DNA from: CALKAL01 sp051846895
GTDB taxonomy: Bacteria > Bacillota > Bacilli > Bacillales > Alkalibacillaceae
NCBI GenBank assembly: GCA_051846895.1
Contig: JBPYCQ010000001.1
Span: forward strand, 62,001 to 126,000
Direction: 5' to 3'
Length of the DNA stretch: 64,000 bases
Shown one piece after another: positions 35,057 through 43,449 of the stretch (the stretch's first letter is position 1; every line of letters begins with the position of its first letter). The translations under genes and the position numbers were made by a program. The notes beneath the pieces are model-generated. The model was not told the DNA's origin. It did no database searches and saw only the letters and a list, made by a program, of their open reading frames with translations.

Positions 35057-36076
35057 ATGGATATAAAGTTATTTGAACCAATAACAATCAAAGATTTAAC
35101 TTTAAAAAATCGAATTGTCATGTCACCAATGTGTATGTATTCTTGTGAAAAACAAGATGGAAAAGTTACCCCATTTCATATTACACATTATGAAAGTCGA
35201 GCAATCGGACAAACAGGATTAATTATCGTTGAGGCATCGGCTATATTACCTGAAGGCCGTATTTCACCAGAAGATTTAGGAATATGGTCAGATCAACAGA
35301 TAGAAGGATTAAAAACACTTACATCACGTGTACATACCCATGGAGCTAAGATTGGCATACAACTCGCCCATGCCGGACGAAAAGCTGTACTTGATCAAGA
35401 TATATTTGCTCCAAGCAGCATCCCATTTAATGATATAATGAAAAAACCAACAGAAATGTCTAATGAGAAAATTAACGAAACGATTCAAGCTTATCAAGAC
35501 GCAGCACGTCGCGCAAAAGACAGTCAATTTGATTTAATTGAAATTCATGCGGCACATGGATATCTAATCAATGAATTTTTATCACCATTAACAAACCAAC
35601 GTCAAGATGAATATGGTGGTTCTAGAGAAAATCGATACCGTTTCCTTTCACAAGTGATTGATGCTGTAAAAGAAGTTTGGCACGGACCTCTTTTTGTAAG
35701 AATTTCAGCAGCTGAATACCACGAACAAGGAAATACTATTGACGACATGATTTATTTTGCTAAAGAAATGAAGAAACAAGGCATTGATTTAATTGATTGT
35801 AGCTCTGGCGGAGTTGTTCCAGCAAAAATAAACCCATTCCCGGGCTATCAAGTTACTTTTGCTGAAGCAATCAAATATGAAGCAGATCTTCCAACAGGTG
35901 CTGTTGGGTTGATTACAACTGGAATTCAAGCAGAAGAAATTTTACAAAACAATCGAGCTGACCTTATTTTTGTTGCACGTGCATTATTAAGGAATCCGTA
36001 TTGGCCGAAACAGGCTGCCGATGAATTAAATTATGAATTAGAAGCGCCAAAACAATATACTCGAGGTTGGTTATAG
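35057..36076 (+). CDS. namA: NADPH dehydrogenase, Old Yellow Enzyme family (NamA/YqjM)
   Basis: FMN-dependent ene-reductase (339 aa), one residue longer than B. subtilis YqjM. Present are the flavin-site cysteine region VMSPMCMYSCE, the active-site His pair in IQLAHAGRKA and EIHAAHGYLINEFLSPLTNQ, and a C-terminal FMN phosphate site (VARALLRNP). The YqjM class reduces activated C=C bonds and answers oxidative or electrophile stress. Neighbouring aldehyde dehydrogenase suggests a shared role against reactive carbonyls, an inference from context. Confidence 0.95.
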   Translation: MDIKLFEPITIKDLTLKNRIVMSPMCMYSCEKQDGKVTPFHITHYESRAIGQTGLIIVEASAILPEGRISPEDLGIWSDQQIEGLKTLTSRVHTHGAKIGIQLAHAGRKAVLDQDIFAPSSIPFNDIMKKPTEMSNEKINETIQAYQDAARRAKDSQFDLIEIHAAHGYLINEFLSPLTNQRQDEYGGSRENRYRFLSQVIDAVKEVWHGPLFVRISAAEYHEQGNTIDDMIYFAKEMKKQGIDLIDCSSGGVVPAKINPFPGYQVTFAEAIKYEADLPTGAVGLITTGIQAEEILQNNRADLIFVARALLRNPYWPKQAADELNYELEAPKQYTRGWL

Positions 36077-36091
36077 TCAGGAGGAACGAGT

Positions 36092-37006
36092 GTGGAACTA
36101 ACATTTTTAGGGACGGGTTCTGGTGTCCCATCAAAAATGCGTAATGTCTCTTCCCTTGCTTTATCAATGCTACAAGAGCGAGATGAAGTATGGTTGTTCG
36201 ACTGTGGGGAAGCGACACAACACCAAATATTACACACAACGATTAAACCACGAAAAATAGCTAAAATCTTTATTACTCATGCTCATGGTGATCATATTTT
36301 TGGTCTTCCTGGTTTACTTAGTAGTCGTTCTTTTCAAGATGGAACGAAACCTCTAGATATATATGGGCCGCCAGAAGTCAAAACTTTTATTGATACGGCT
36401 CTTATAATGAGTGATACACATATTAAATATCCCATTAATTATCATCCCATTAAGGAAGGTAATATTTTTGAAGACAATCAATTAACTGTTAAAGCAAAAA
36501 AATTAAAACATGGTATCCCCTCTTACGGCTTTATGATTGAGCAGTATGATTCAATTGGGCCACTTCAACCAGAAAAATTAAAAGCTTTAGGCGTTGAACC
36601 TGGACCAATTTTTAAAAAAATTAAAGAGAATGAACAAGTGACTTTACAAGACGGAACTGTAATTAACAGAGATGATGTAACTGGACCACCTATTCAGGGT
36701 AAAAAAATAGCAATTTTAGGCGATACCCGGTTTGACGAAAGTGTTATACCATTTGTCAAACATGCAGATGTGTTTGTACATGAAGGGACATTTAGAAAAG
36801 ATGATCAACAGTTAGCGGAAAACTACTTTCATTCAACTTCTGAACAAGCAGCAATAATTGCTAAAAAAGCTGAGGTGAAGCAGTTAATTTTAAACCATAT
36901 ATCATCGCGGTACCAACCGAAAGATTTAGATCAAGAATTACAGTATTTAAAAACTATTTTTAGTCATGTCACTTTTGCTAGTGACTTTTCTACTTATACT
37001 GTCTAA
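36092..37006 (+). CDS. rnz: Ribonuclease Z
   Basis: tRNA 3' endonuclease (304 aa) that removes 3' trailers from precursor tRNAs lacking an encoded CCA. The MBL motif is FITHAHGDHIFGLPGLL; the RNase Z flexible-arm segment (PLQPEKLKALGVEPGP and following) and the aspartate/His set LGDTR, HEGTF and HFHSTSEQAA-like block are present. The start is GTG at 36092, 6 bases after AGGAGGAA. It follows namA by 15 bases. In B. subtilis rnz also neighbours yqjM-region genes. Confidence 0.95.
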   Translation: MELTFLGTGSGVPSKMRNVSSLALSMLQERDEVWLFDCGEATQHQILHTTIKPRKIAKIFITHAHGDHIFGLPGLLSSRSFQDGTKPLDIYGPPEVKTFIDTALIMSDTHIKYPINYHPIKEGNIFEDNQLTVKAKKLKHGIPSYGFMIEQYDSIGPLQPEKLKALGVEPGPIFKKIKENEQVTLQDGTVINRDDVTGPPIQGKKIAILGDTRFDESVIPFVKHADVFVHEGTFRKDDQQLAENYFHSTSEQAAIIAKKAEVKQLILNHISSRYQPKDLDQELQYLKTIFSHVTFASDFSTYTV

Positions 37007-37018
37007 AGGGGGATATTT

Positions 37019-38389
37019 ATGGATTTAAAACAGCTTATTAACAATCAAAAAAATATGTTTCGTGAAGGAAAGACATTAACTTATACTTTTCGTATACACC
37101 AACTGCAAAAATTAAAGGATATGCTAATTAGATATGAATCAAGAATTTATGAAGTATTAAAGAAAGATTTAAATAAATCAACTTATGAAGTTTTGTCAAC
37201 GGAACTTGGATTTCTACATCAAGAACTTAATTATACACTCAAGCATTTACGGCAATGGATGTCTCCAGAAAAAGTTAAAAAGCCTACGACTCATACGGGG
37301 TCGAAAAATTATATTTATAAACAGCCTTATGGAGTGACTTTAATTATTAGTCCATGGAATTATCCTTTACATTTAACCATTGCCCCTCTTATAGGTGCTA
37401 TTGCGGCAGGAAACACAGCTGTCATCAAACCTTCTGAACTCACACCTTTTACAAGTGAGCTTATTGAAGAAATGATCACTAAAACATTTGAATCAAAGTA
37501 CATTTCTGTCGTACAAGGAGATAAAGAAGTAAGTGAACAGTTACTTGATGAACCTTTTGACTATATTTTCTTTACGGGGAGTGTTCCTGTCGGCAAAATA
37601 GTTATGGAAAAAGCAAGTAAGCAGCTAATCCCAGTCACATTAGAATTAGGTGGAAAAAGTCCGTGTATTGTTGATGAAGATGCTAAAATTGAACTCGCTG
37701 CAAAACGTATTGTTTGGGGCAAATTTATTAATGCTGGGCAGACTTGTGTTGCTCCTGATTACATACTCGTTCATGAAAATATAAAAACTAGATTAATAGA
37801 AAAAATGATTAAAGAAATTGAACAGATGTATACAGCAAACCCAATTGAAAACGATCAATATACTAAAATTGTTAGCGCAAAACATTTTGAACGGTTAAAT
37901 AAATACTTGAAGGATGGAGCTATTATTTACGGTGGGGAAACGGAAGCAAGTCAACAAAAGATTAATCCGACACTTATTGATCAAGTAAGTTGGACGTCGC
38001 CAATTATGCAAGAAGAAATATTTGGTCCCTTACTTCCAATTCTGACGTTTAATCATATTGAAGAAGTTTATGACCATGTCAATCATTCCCGAAATCCTCT
38101 CGCGTTGTATTATTTTTCTGAGAGTCAAGAAAAACAAGAATGGGTAGCTAAAAATTTATCTTTTGGTGGCGGATGCTTCAATGATACGTTAATGCATTTG
38201 GCCAATCATCATTTACCTTTCGGTGGAATCGGTACAAGTGGCATTGGAAAATATCATGGCAAAGCAAGCTTTGACACGTTCTCTCATCATAAAAGTATTT
38301 TAAAACAGACAACTACTTTTGATTTTTCATTTAGATATCCAAATTCTAAAATGGCGATAAAACTATTAACTAAATTATTTAAAAAATAG
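37019..38389 (+). CDS. Aldehyde dehydrogenase (class 3 type, YwdH-like)
   Basis: NAD(P)-dependent aldehyde dehydrogenase of 456 aa, the short class-3 (fatty aldehyde) form. Motifs: ISPWNYPLHLTIAPLIGA, FFTGSVPVGKIV, catalytic Glu in TLELGGKSPCIVDEDA and the nucleophile Cys in NAGQTCVAPDYILV. A slightly hydrophobic C-terminal tail may contact the membrane. GGGGG lies upstream of the ATG. It ends the yqiK-namA-rnz operon; its stop codon runs directly into a large palindromic repeat. Confidence 0.92.
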   Translation: MDLKQLINNQKNMFREGKTLTYTFRIHQLQKLKDMLIRYESRIYEVLKKDLNKSTYEVLSTELGFLHQELNYTLKHLRQWMSPEKVKKPTTHTGSKNYIYKQPYGVTLIISPWNYPLHLTIAPLIGAIAAGNTAVIKPSELTPFTSELIEEMITKTFESKYISVVQGDKEVSEQLLDEPFDYIFFTGSVPVGKIVMEKASKQLIPVTLELGGKSPCIVDEDAKIELAAKRIVWGKFINAGQTCVAPDYILVHENIKTRLIEKMIKEIEQMYTANPIENDQYTKIVSAKHFERLNKYLKDGAIIYGGETEASQQKINPTLIDQVSWTSPIMQEEIFGPLLPILTFNHIEEVYDHVNHSRNPLALYYFSESQEKQEWVAKNLSFGGGCFNDTLMHLANHHLPFGGIGTSGIGKYHGKASFDTFSHHKSILKQTTTFDFSFRYPNSKMAIKLLTKLFKK

Positions 38390-38622
38390 AGGCTGGGTCA
38401 AAAGGTTTTTACAAGACTTAAAACCGAACAATTTGAATAGTGCACTTAACCCGCTCCGGAAATATACTTCGCTTTCCGCGGGTGGCTGGTGAGCCTCCTC
38501 GTGCTATCGCACTGTGGGGTCTCACCTATGCCATTCCTCCCGCAGGAGTCTACGTATATTTCCTACGCTAGTTTAGAAATTGTTCGGTTTCAGTCAAAGT
38601 CAATTTACTTATGTCCCAGCCA
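38390..38622. repeat. GC-rich palindromic interspersed repeat (MITE-like), possible bidirectional terminator
   Basis: A 233-base intergenic block between convergent genes folds back on itself in nested inverted repeats. The outer ends are GGCTGGGTCA (38391-38400) and TGTCCCAGCC (38612-38621). Inside these are a perfect 14-bp pair, 38421-38434 with 38577-38590; a perfect 10-bp pair, 38458-38467 with 38554-38563; and GC-rich inner arms with GCGGG/CCCGC, TGGC/GCCA and GGTGAG/CTCACC. The centre (about 38450-38550) is far richer in GC than its surroundings and has no coding sense. It resembles repeats I recall as abundant between genes in Bacillaceae. No transposase or certain target-site duplication is visible. 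Confidence 0.8.
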
Positions 38623-39861
38623 CTATTTTTTCTTTTTATATTCATTTAGAAAATCTTTTTGGAAGCTTGTTGTCATCGCTGGTTTGGTATCGTTATGTTT
38701 GAGTTTAACAAAGGCATTTTTACCGAACTTTTCTTCTATTTGTTCAATAGCTTCATATAAGCCCTCTTTGACCGCTTCTTGCTCATAAGTAAATAGATCT
38801 AATTGCTTGGCCATTTCATCACGACTTGTTAATTGTTGTGCTGTAATTCCTAATAATCGTACCGGTTCACTAGACCAATGCTGTTTAAATAACTTAAAAG
38901 CAATTTGAGCAATGTCCTCTTTATTTTCGATATAATCACTTAGTTGTTTACTTCGTGTTATCGTTTTTCGATCATGGTAACGAATCATAATTTGAATATT
39001 TTCAGTCACAACGTTTTTATGCCTTAATCGCAACGCAACTTTTTCTGAAAGTTGTTTAAAGACTTCTTTAATTTCATTAAGTTCAATATAATCATATGGT
39101 AATGTTGTTGAATTTCCGATACTTTTAAATTCATTGACGGCATCTGGATCAACCGGACGATTGTCAATTCCATTTGCTCGTTGATGGAGTCTCTCTCCAT
39201 TAATACCAAGAAGATGTTTTAATGTGTACACATCTTTAGTTGCTAAATCACCAATCGTCTCAATTTGAATGGTTTTCAGCTTTTCCTCAGTCTTTTTTCC
39301 AACACCGTACATGTCTCCAATTGGAAGAGGCCATAGCTTCTCTTTAATTTCACGTTTTCTAAGAACTGTAATTCCAAGTGGCTTTTTCATATCTGAAGCC
39401 ATTTTGGCTAAAAATTTATTAGGAGCTATTCCAATGCTACAAGGTAGATCAAGTTCCTTTAAAATTCTTTTTTGGATATTGCGTGCTAATTCAATTGGGT
39501 TTTCTCCATCAACATAGTCTGTAACATCCATATACCCTTCATCAATTGATACGGGTTGTACAAAAGGGGTTACTTCATTTAGCATCGAAAAAATATGTTG
39601 CGACGCCTCACGATATCGATTAAAATTTGGCCTTAACACAATTAATTGAGGGCACTTTTCATACGCTTGCCATAGTGGCATCGTCGTTTTGACCCCTTTA
39701 GCTCTAGCTTCATAGCTGCTTGTAACGACAATGCCTCTTCTTTTTTCTGGATCACCAGCAATAGCAACAGGTTGACCTTTTAGGTTTGGGTTATAAGCTA
39801 TTTCAACTGAAGCATAAAAACTATTCATATCAACGTGAAAAATTATACGGCCTTTAGACAT
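38623..39861 (-). CDS. dinB: DNA polymerase IV (DinB/PolY1, YqjH type)
   Basis: Y-family translesion polymerase (412 aa). FHVDMNSFYASVE and SIDEGYMDVTDY give the catalytic acidic residues; the thumb has MYGVGKKTEEKLKTIQIETIG-type HhH motifs and the C-terminal little finger follows. A beta-clamp-binding peptide QLDLF occurs near residue 360. The ATG at 39861 lies 8 bases after AGAAGG; a GTG three codons earlier is less suitable. No SOS box is seen upstream, unlike the other Y-family gene. It follows the M20 peptidase as yqjH follows yqjE-yqjG in B. subtilis. Confidence 0.94.
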   Translation of the reverse strand: MSKGRIIFHVDMNSFYASVEIAYNPNLKGQPVAIAGDPEKRRGIVVTSSYEARAKGVKTTMPLWQAYEKCPQLIVLRPNFNRYREASQHIFSMLNEVTPFVQPVSIDEGYMDVTDYVDGENPIELARNIQKRILKELDLPCSIGIAPNKFLAKMASDMKKPLGITVLRKREIKEKLWPLPIGDMYGVGKKTEEKLKTIQIETIGDLATKDVYTLKHLLGINGERLHQRANGIDNRPVDPDAVNEFKSIGNSTTLPYDYIELNEIKEVFKQLSEKVALRLRHKNVVTENIQIMIRYHDRKTITRSKQLSDYIENKEDIAQIAFKLFKQHWSSEPVRLLGITAQQLTSRDEMAKQLDLFTYEQEAVKEGLYEAIEQIEEKFGKNAFVKLKHNDTKPAMTTSFQKDFLNEYKKKK

Positions 39862-39895
39862 CACAATCACCTTCTAATTCGTGACAATTCATATT

Positions 39896-39927
39896 GGAAA
39901 AAGCTTGATGATATACACATCAAGCTT
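39896..39927 (-). terminator. Terminator of the mcm-peptidase operon
   Basis: AAGCTTGATG (39901-39910) pairs perfectly with CATCAAGCTT (39918-39927), followed on the minus strand by TTTTTCC. It lies 7 bases past the peptidase stop. Confidence 0.8.
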
Positions 39928-39934
39928 AAATATT

Positions 39935-41056
39935 TTACTTTGCAGCTTCTATCACAATATGAAAGAGAAACTGAGATAGTTTAACGAGTTCAGATATAGG
40001 CATTTTCTCATCTGTTGTATGGATGTTTTCATATCCTACACATAAATTAACTGTTGGAATCCCTAGTCCGTTTATGATGTTAGCATCACTACCTCCACCA
40101 GTACTTTCAAGTTTACTATCGATTCCAATGTTTTTAGCTGCATTAATTGCGGTTTGTACTACCTGTTCACGATCTTCGTGGCGATAACCTGGGTAAACTA
40201 TAGTTTCATTAAATTCAATCGTTCCACCAAATTCTTTTTCCGCCGCTTCACATGCTTTTCGCATTTTTTCTAATTGTTTATTTAATTTTTTAGGGTCTAA
40301 AGAACGTGCTTCTGCAAGAATATATGCCTTATCGCACACGATATTTGTAGCGCTACCGCCTTCAATACGTCCTATATTTGCTGTTGTGTCTTCGTCGATT
40401 CTTCCAAGAGGCATTTTGGCAATTGCTTTTGCGGCTAATGTAATTGCTGAGATGCCTTTTTCTGGTGCTACACCTGCATGAGCCGTTTTTCCATGTGAGA
40501 CAATTTCAATCTTAGCCTGTGTTGGTGCAGCTACAATCATATTACCTACTTGACCAGTACTATCAACCGCATAGCCATAATCTGCTTTTAATAAGCTCGA
40601 ATCTAAAGCTTTTGCACCGACAAGACCTGATTCTTCACCTACTGTAATTACAAACTGGACATCACCGTGCTCTACTTTTTGTTCCTTTAAACATTGAATC
40701 ATCTCAATCATAGCTGCAATTCCAGCTTTATCATCCGCGCCTAAAATTGTAGTCCCATCAGATACAATCAGGCCATCTTTAATTGACGGTTTAATGCTTG
40801 TACCTGGAACAACCGTATCCATGTGAGAAGTGAAATAAATCGAAGCATCACTCTTATTCCCTTTTAATGTACAAATTAAATTGTTTGCACCATGACCTGT
40901 TTTTGACTTAGCATCATCCTCAATCACTTCTAAGCCTAATTTTATAAATTTTTCTTTTAAAACATTAGCAATTTTCTCCTCATGTTTAGTTTCAGAATCT
41001 ATTTGTACAAGCTCTAGAAATTCATTTATTAGACGTTCTTCATTAATTTTTGTCAT
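39935..41056 (-). CDS. yqjE: M20-family peptidase (YqjE, peptidase T-like)
   Basis: Zinc metallopeptidase of 373 aa. Metal and catalytic residues are in FTSHMDTVVPG, ILGADDKAG (bridging Asp), VGEESGLVGAKAL (catalytic Glu and ligand) and the C-terminal ENIHTTDEKM His. A dimerisation domain is inserted about residues 180-290. Family members are annotated as tripeptidases or amidohydrolases; the substrate here is unknown. It is the last gene of the methylmalonyl-CoA operon, 17 bases after the carboxyltransferase, the same neighbour as in B. subtilis. Confidence 0.9.
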   Translation of the reverse strand: MTKINEERLINEFLELVQIDSETKHEEKIANVLKEKFIKLGLEVIEDDAKSKTGHGANNLICTLKGNKSDASIYFTSHMDTVVPGTSIKPSIKDGLIVSDGTTILGADDKAGIAAMIEMIQCLKEQKVEHGDVQFVITVGEESGLVGAKALDSSLLKADYGYAVDSTGQVGNMIVAAPTQAKIEIVSHGKTAHAGVAPEKGISAITLAAKAIAKMPLGRIDEDTTANIGRIEGGSATNIVCDKAYILAEARSLDPKKLNKQLEKMRKACEAAEKEFGGTIEFNETIVYPGYRHEDREQVVQTAINAAKNIGIDSKLESTGGGSDANIINGLGIPTVNLCVGYENIHTTDEKMPISELVKLSQFLFHIVIEAAK

Positions 41057-41073
41057 CTATTATACCTCCGAAG

Positions 41074-42621
41074 TTAAAGTGGAATATTTCCATGTTTTTT
41101 TGTTGGCCGACTTTCTTTTTTGTTTTGTAGCATCGTTAAAGCTTGTGATAATTTAATTCTTGTTTCACGAGGATCAATGACGTCATCGACCATCCCTAAG
41201 CCTGCGGCGACATAAGGGTTAGCAAACTTCTCGCGATACTCGTCAATTTTTTGTTGTCTTGTCGCTTCAGGGTTGTCACTTTCTTGTATTTCTTTAGAAA
41301 AAATAATATTTGCCGCACCCTCAGGACCCATTACCGCGATTTCTGCATTTGGCCAGGCAAATACTAGGTCCGCTCCAATAGATTTACTGTTTAATGCCAC
41401 ATAGGCTCCACCGTATGCTTTTCTAGTTATGACAGTAATTTTTGGAACAGTCGCCTCAGAATAAGCATACAAAATTTTTGCTCCATGACGAATAATCCCA
41501 CCATGTTCTTGCTTAATCCCAGGGAAAAATCCAGTCACATCTTCAAATGTAATGATTGGAATATTAAAGGAATCACAAAAACGGATAAAACGTGCAGCTT
41601 TATCACTTGAGTCAATATCTAATCCACCTGCTAAATGCTTTGGCTGGTTACAAACAAGTCCAACAGTGACACCTTTAATTCGTGCGAAACCAACTACAAC
41701 ATTTTTTGCGAAGTCAGGATGTATTTCAAAAAATGAGTCATCATCCATCACTTCATGAATAATGGTTCGTACATCATACGGTCGAATCGGGTCAAATGGT
41801 ATCAGGTCAGTCAATTCCGTCCTTAAATCTTCTTTCTCACAGCTTTTAATGACTTCAGGTTTTTCTTCATTATTTTGTGGTAAGTAGGCCATAAGTGTTT
41901 TTACATAGTCTAAAGCTTCTTCCTCTGTTTGAGCTTTTAAGTGCGCATTTCCTGTTATTGAGTTATGTACGTGTGCACCACCTAAATCTTCAGAAGATAT
42001 TTTTTCGCCTGTCACTGTTTCTATCACCTTTGGCCCTGTTATAAACATTTGTGACGTTTCTTCAACCATAATAACAAAATCAGTGATTGCTGGTGAATAT
42101 ACAGCTCCACCTGCACACGGACCTAAAATAACTGAGATTTGCGGAATGACGCCGGAATAAATGGAGTTACGATAAAACACATGGCCATACCCATCAAGTG
42201 AAGCAACTCCTTCTTGAATTCTAGCACCACCCGAGTCGTTTAAGCCAATGAACGGTGTACCATTTTTAGCCGCTAGATCCATAACGGCTGCAATTTTTTT
42301 ACCATGCATCTCCCCAAGTGCCCCACCAAAAACAGTTGCATCTTGAGCAAATAAATAAACAGGTCGTCCGTTAATCGTTCCATACCCTGTCACAACACCT
42401 TCTCCAGGTGCCTCCTTACGATCCATACCAAAATCTGTTACACGGTGCTCGATAAAAGGATTCAATTCAACAAAAGAATCTTCATCAAGTAAATAATCAA
42501 TCCGTTCTCTTGCTGTCTTTTTTCCTTTATCACGATGCTTTTGAATACGTTCATCTCCGCCACCAAGCTCAACCTGGCGACGCTTATCATACAATTCATT
42601 TATTTTATCATAAATATCCAT
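41074..42621 (-). CDS. Acyl-CoA carboxyltransferase beta subunit (propionyl-/methylmalonyl-CoA type, YqjD)
   Basis: Biotin-dependent carboxyltransferase of 515 aa. Both crotonase-like halves are present with oxyanion-hole glycines (GPCAGGAVYSPAITDF; ARKAYGGAYVALNSKSIGAD in the second half as RKAYGGAYVAL). The length is that of PccB/MmdA. It would carboxylate propionyl-CoA or decarboxylate methylmalonyl-CoA, but neither a biotin carboxylase nor a biotin carrier gene is adjacent. GGAGG lies 7 bases before the ATG, which overlaps the epimerase stop by one base (TAATG). Confidence 0.9.
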   Translation of the reverse strand: MDIYDKINELYDKRRQVELGGGDERIQKHRDKGKKTARERIDYLLDEDSFVELNPFIEHRVTDFGMDRKEAPGEGVVTGYGTINGRPVYLFAQDATVFGGALGEMHGKKIAAVMDLAAKNGTPFIGLNDSGGARIQEGVASLDGYGHVFYRNSIYSGVIPQISVILGPCAGGAVYSPAITDFVIMVEETSQMFITGPKVIETVTGEKISSEDLGGAHVHNSITGNAHLKAQTEEEALDYVKTLMAYLPQNNEEKPEVIKSCEKEDLRTELTDLIPFDPIRPYDVRTIIHEVMDDDSFFEIHPDFAKNVVVGFARIKGVTVGLVCNQPKHLAGGLDIDSSDKAARFIRFCDSFNIPIITFEDVTGFFPGIKQEHGGIIRHGAKILYAYSEATVPKITVITRKAYGGAYVALNSKSIGADLVFAWPNAEIAVMGPEGAANIIFSKEIQESDNPEATRQQKIDEYREKFANPYVAAGLGMVDDVIDPRETRIKLSQALTMLQNKKESRPTKKHGNIPL

Positions 42622-43031
42622 TACACATCCTCCTGATTCATCTCGCATAGTTCATAGAGTACACCATTTGCTGCTTTTGGATGTAAAAACGCAATTTTAC
42701 TATTGTGTGCCCCTTCTTTTGCTTGACCATTGATTAGAGGAATACCTTGATGTTTTAAATGTTCTAGTCGCTTCTCGATATCGTCCACATCTAGAGCGAT
42801 ATGATGGATCCCTTCGCCTTTTTTAGCAATAAATTTAGCAATAGGTGATTCTTCACTTGTTGGTTCTAACAGTTCAAAAGCACTTTCACCTATTTTAAAG
42901 AAAGCTACTCTTACTTGTTCAGATGGCACTTCTTCAATTCCTTTAAAATTTAAGCCAAGCATATCACGGTAAAAAGGAATCATAGCATCTAAACTTTTGA
43001 CCGCTATTCCGATATGTGCAATTTTATTCAC
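42621..43031 (-). CDS. mce: Methylmalonyl-CoA epimerase
   Basis: Glyoxalase/VOC-fold epimerase (136 aa) interconverting (S)- and (R)-methylmalonyl-CoA. Metal ligands are His in AHIGIAVKSLD, the Glu/Gln region AFELLEP, His in IHHIALDVDD and Glu in GVLYELCE. The start is GTG at 43031, behind GAGGTGG, and overlaps the end of mcmB by 8 bases. Its place between mutase and carboxyltransferase completes the propionyl-CoA to succinyl-CoA route. Confidence 0.93.
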   Translation of the reverse strand: MNKIAHIGIAVKSLDAMIPFYRDMLGLNFKGIEEVPSEQVRVAFFKIGESAFELLEPTSEESPIAKFIAKKGEGIHHIALDVDDIEKRLEHLKHQGIPLINGQAKEGAHNSKIAFLHPKAANGVLYELCEMNQEDV

Positions 43032-43431
43032 TTAGACCACCTCTTGCTAATTGGTCAATATATTTAGCAACTTCAGTCGTTGGCGTTCCAGGAGTAAACA
43101 CCTTTTTAATTCCTTGATCTAATAAATATTGAATATCATCCTCGGGTATTACCCCTCCACCTATTACAGGAATATCATTAGCGTCTCTTTTCTTTAATTC
43201 TTCTATGACTTTTGGAAATAAAGTTTTATGCCCTCCTGACAATGAGGACAATCCAATAACGTCAACATCTTCTTGGATCGCAGCTTGAGCGATTTGTGCT
43301 GCTGATTGACGTAAGCCTGTATAAATAACTTCCATTCCATAATCTCGTAATGCTTGTGCAATGACTAGTGCTCCACGATCGTGACCATCTAGACCTGGCT
43401 TTGCAACTAATACTCTTATTTTGCGTTCCAT
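43024..43431 (-). CDS. mcmB: Methylmalonyl-CoA mutase, cobalamin-binding subunit
   Basis: B12-binding domain encoded as a separate 135-aa protein. It carries the base-off/His-on signature in KPGLDGHDRGALVIAQALRD (Asp-x-His-x-x-Gly) and the nucleotide-tail loop VIGGGVIP. It must combine with the catalytic subunit encoded 18 bases upstream; the two together equal one fused mutase chain. Confidence 0.94.
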   Translation of the reverse strand: MERKIRVLVAKPGLDGHDRGALVIAQALRDYGMEVIYTGLRQSAAQIAQAAIQEDVDVIGLSSLSGGHKTLFPKVIEELKKRDANDIPVIGGGVIPEDDIQYLLDQGIKKVFTPGTPTTEVAKYIDQLARGGLSE

Positions 43432-43449
43432 AACATTTTGCCCCCCTAA

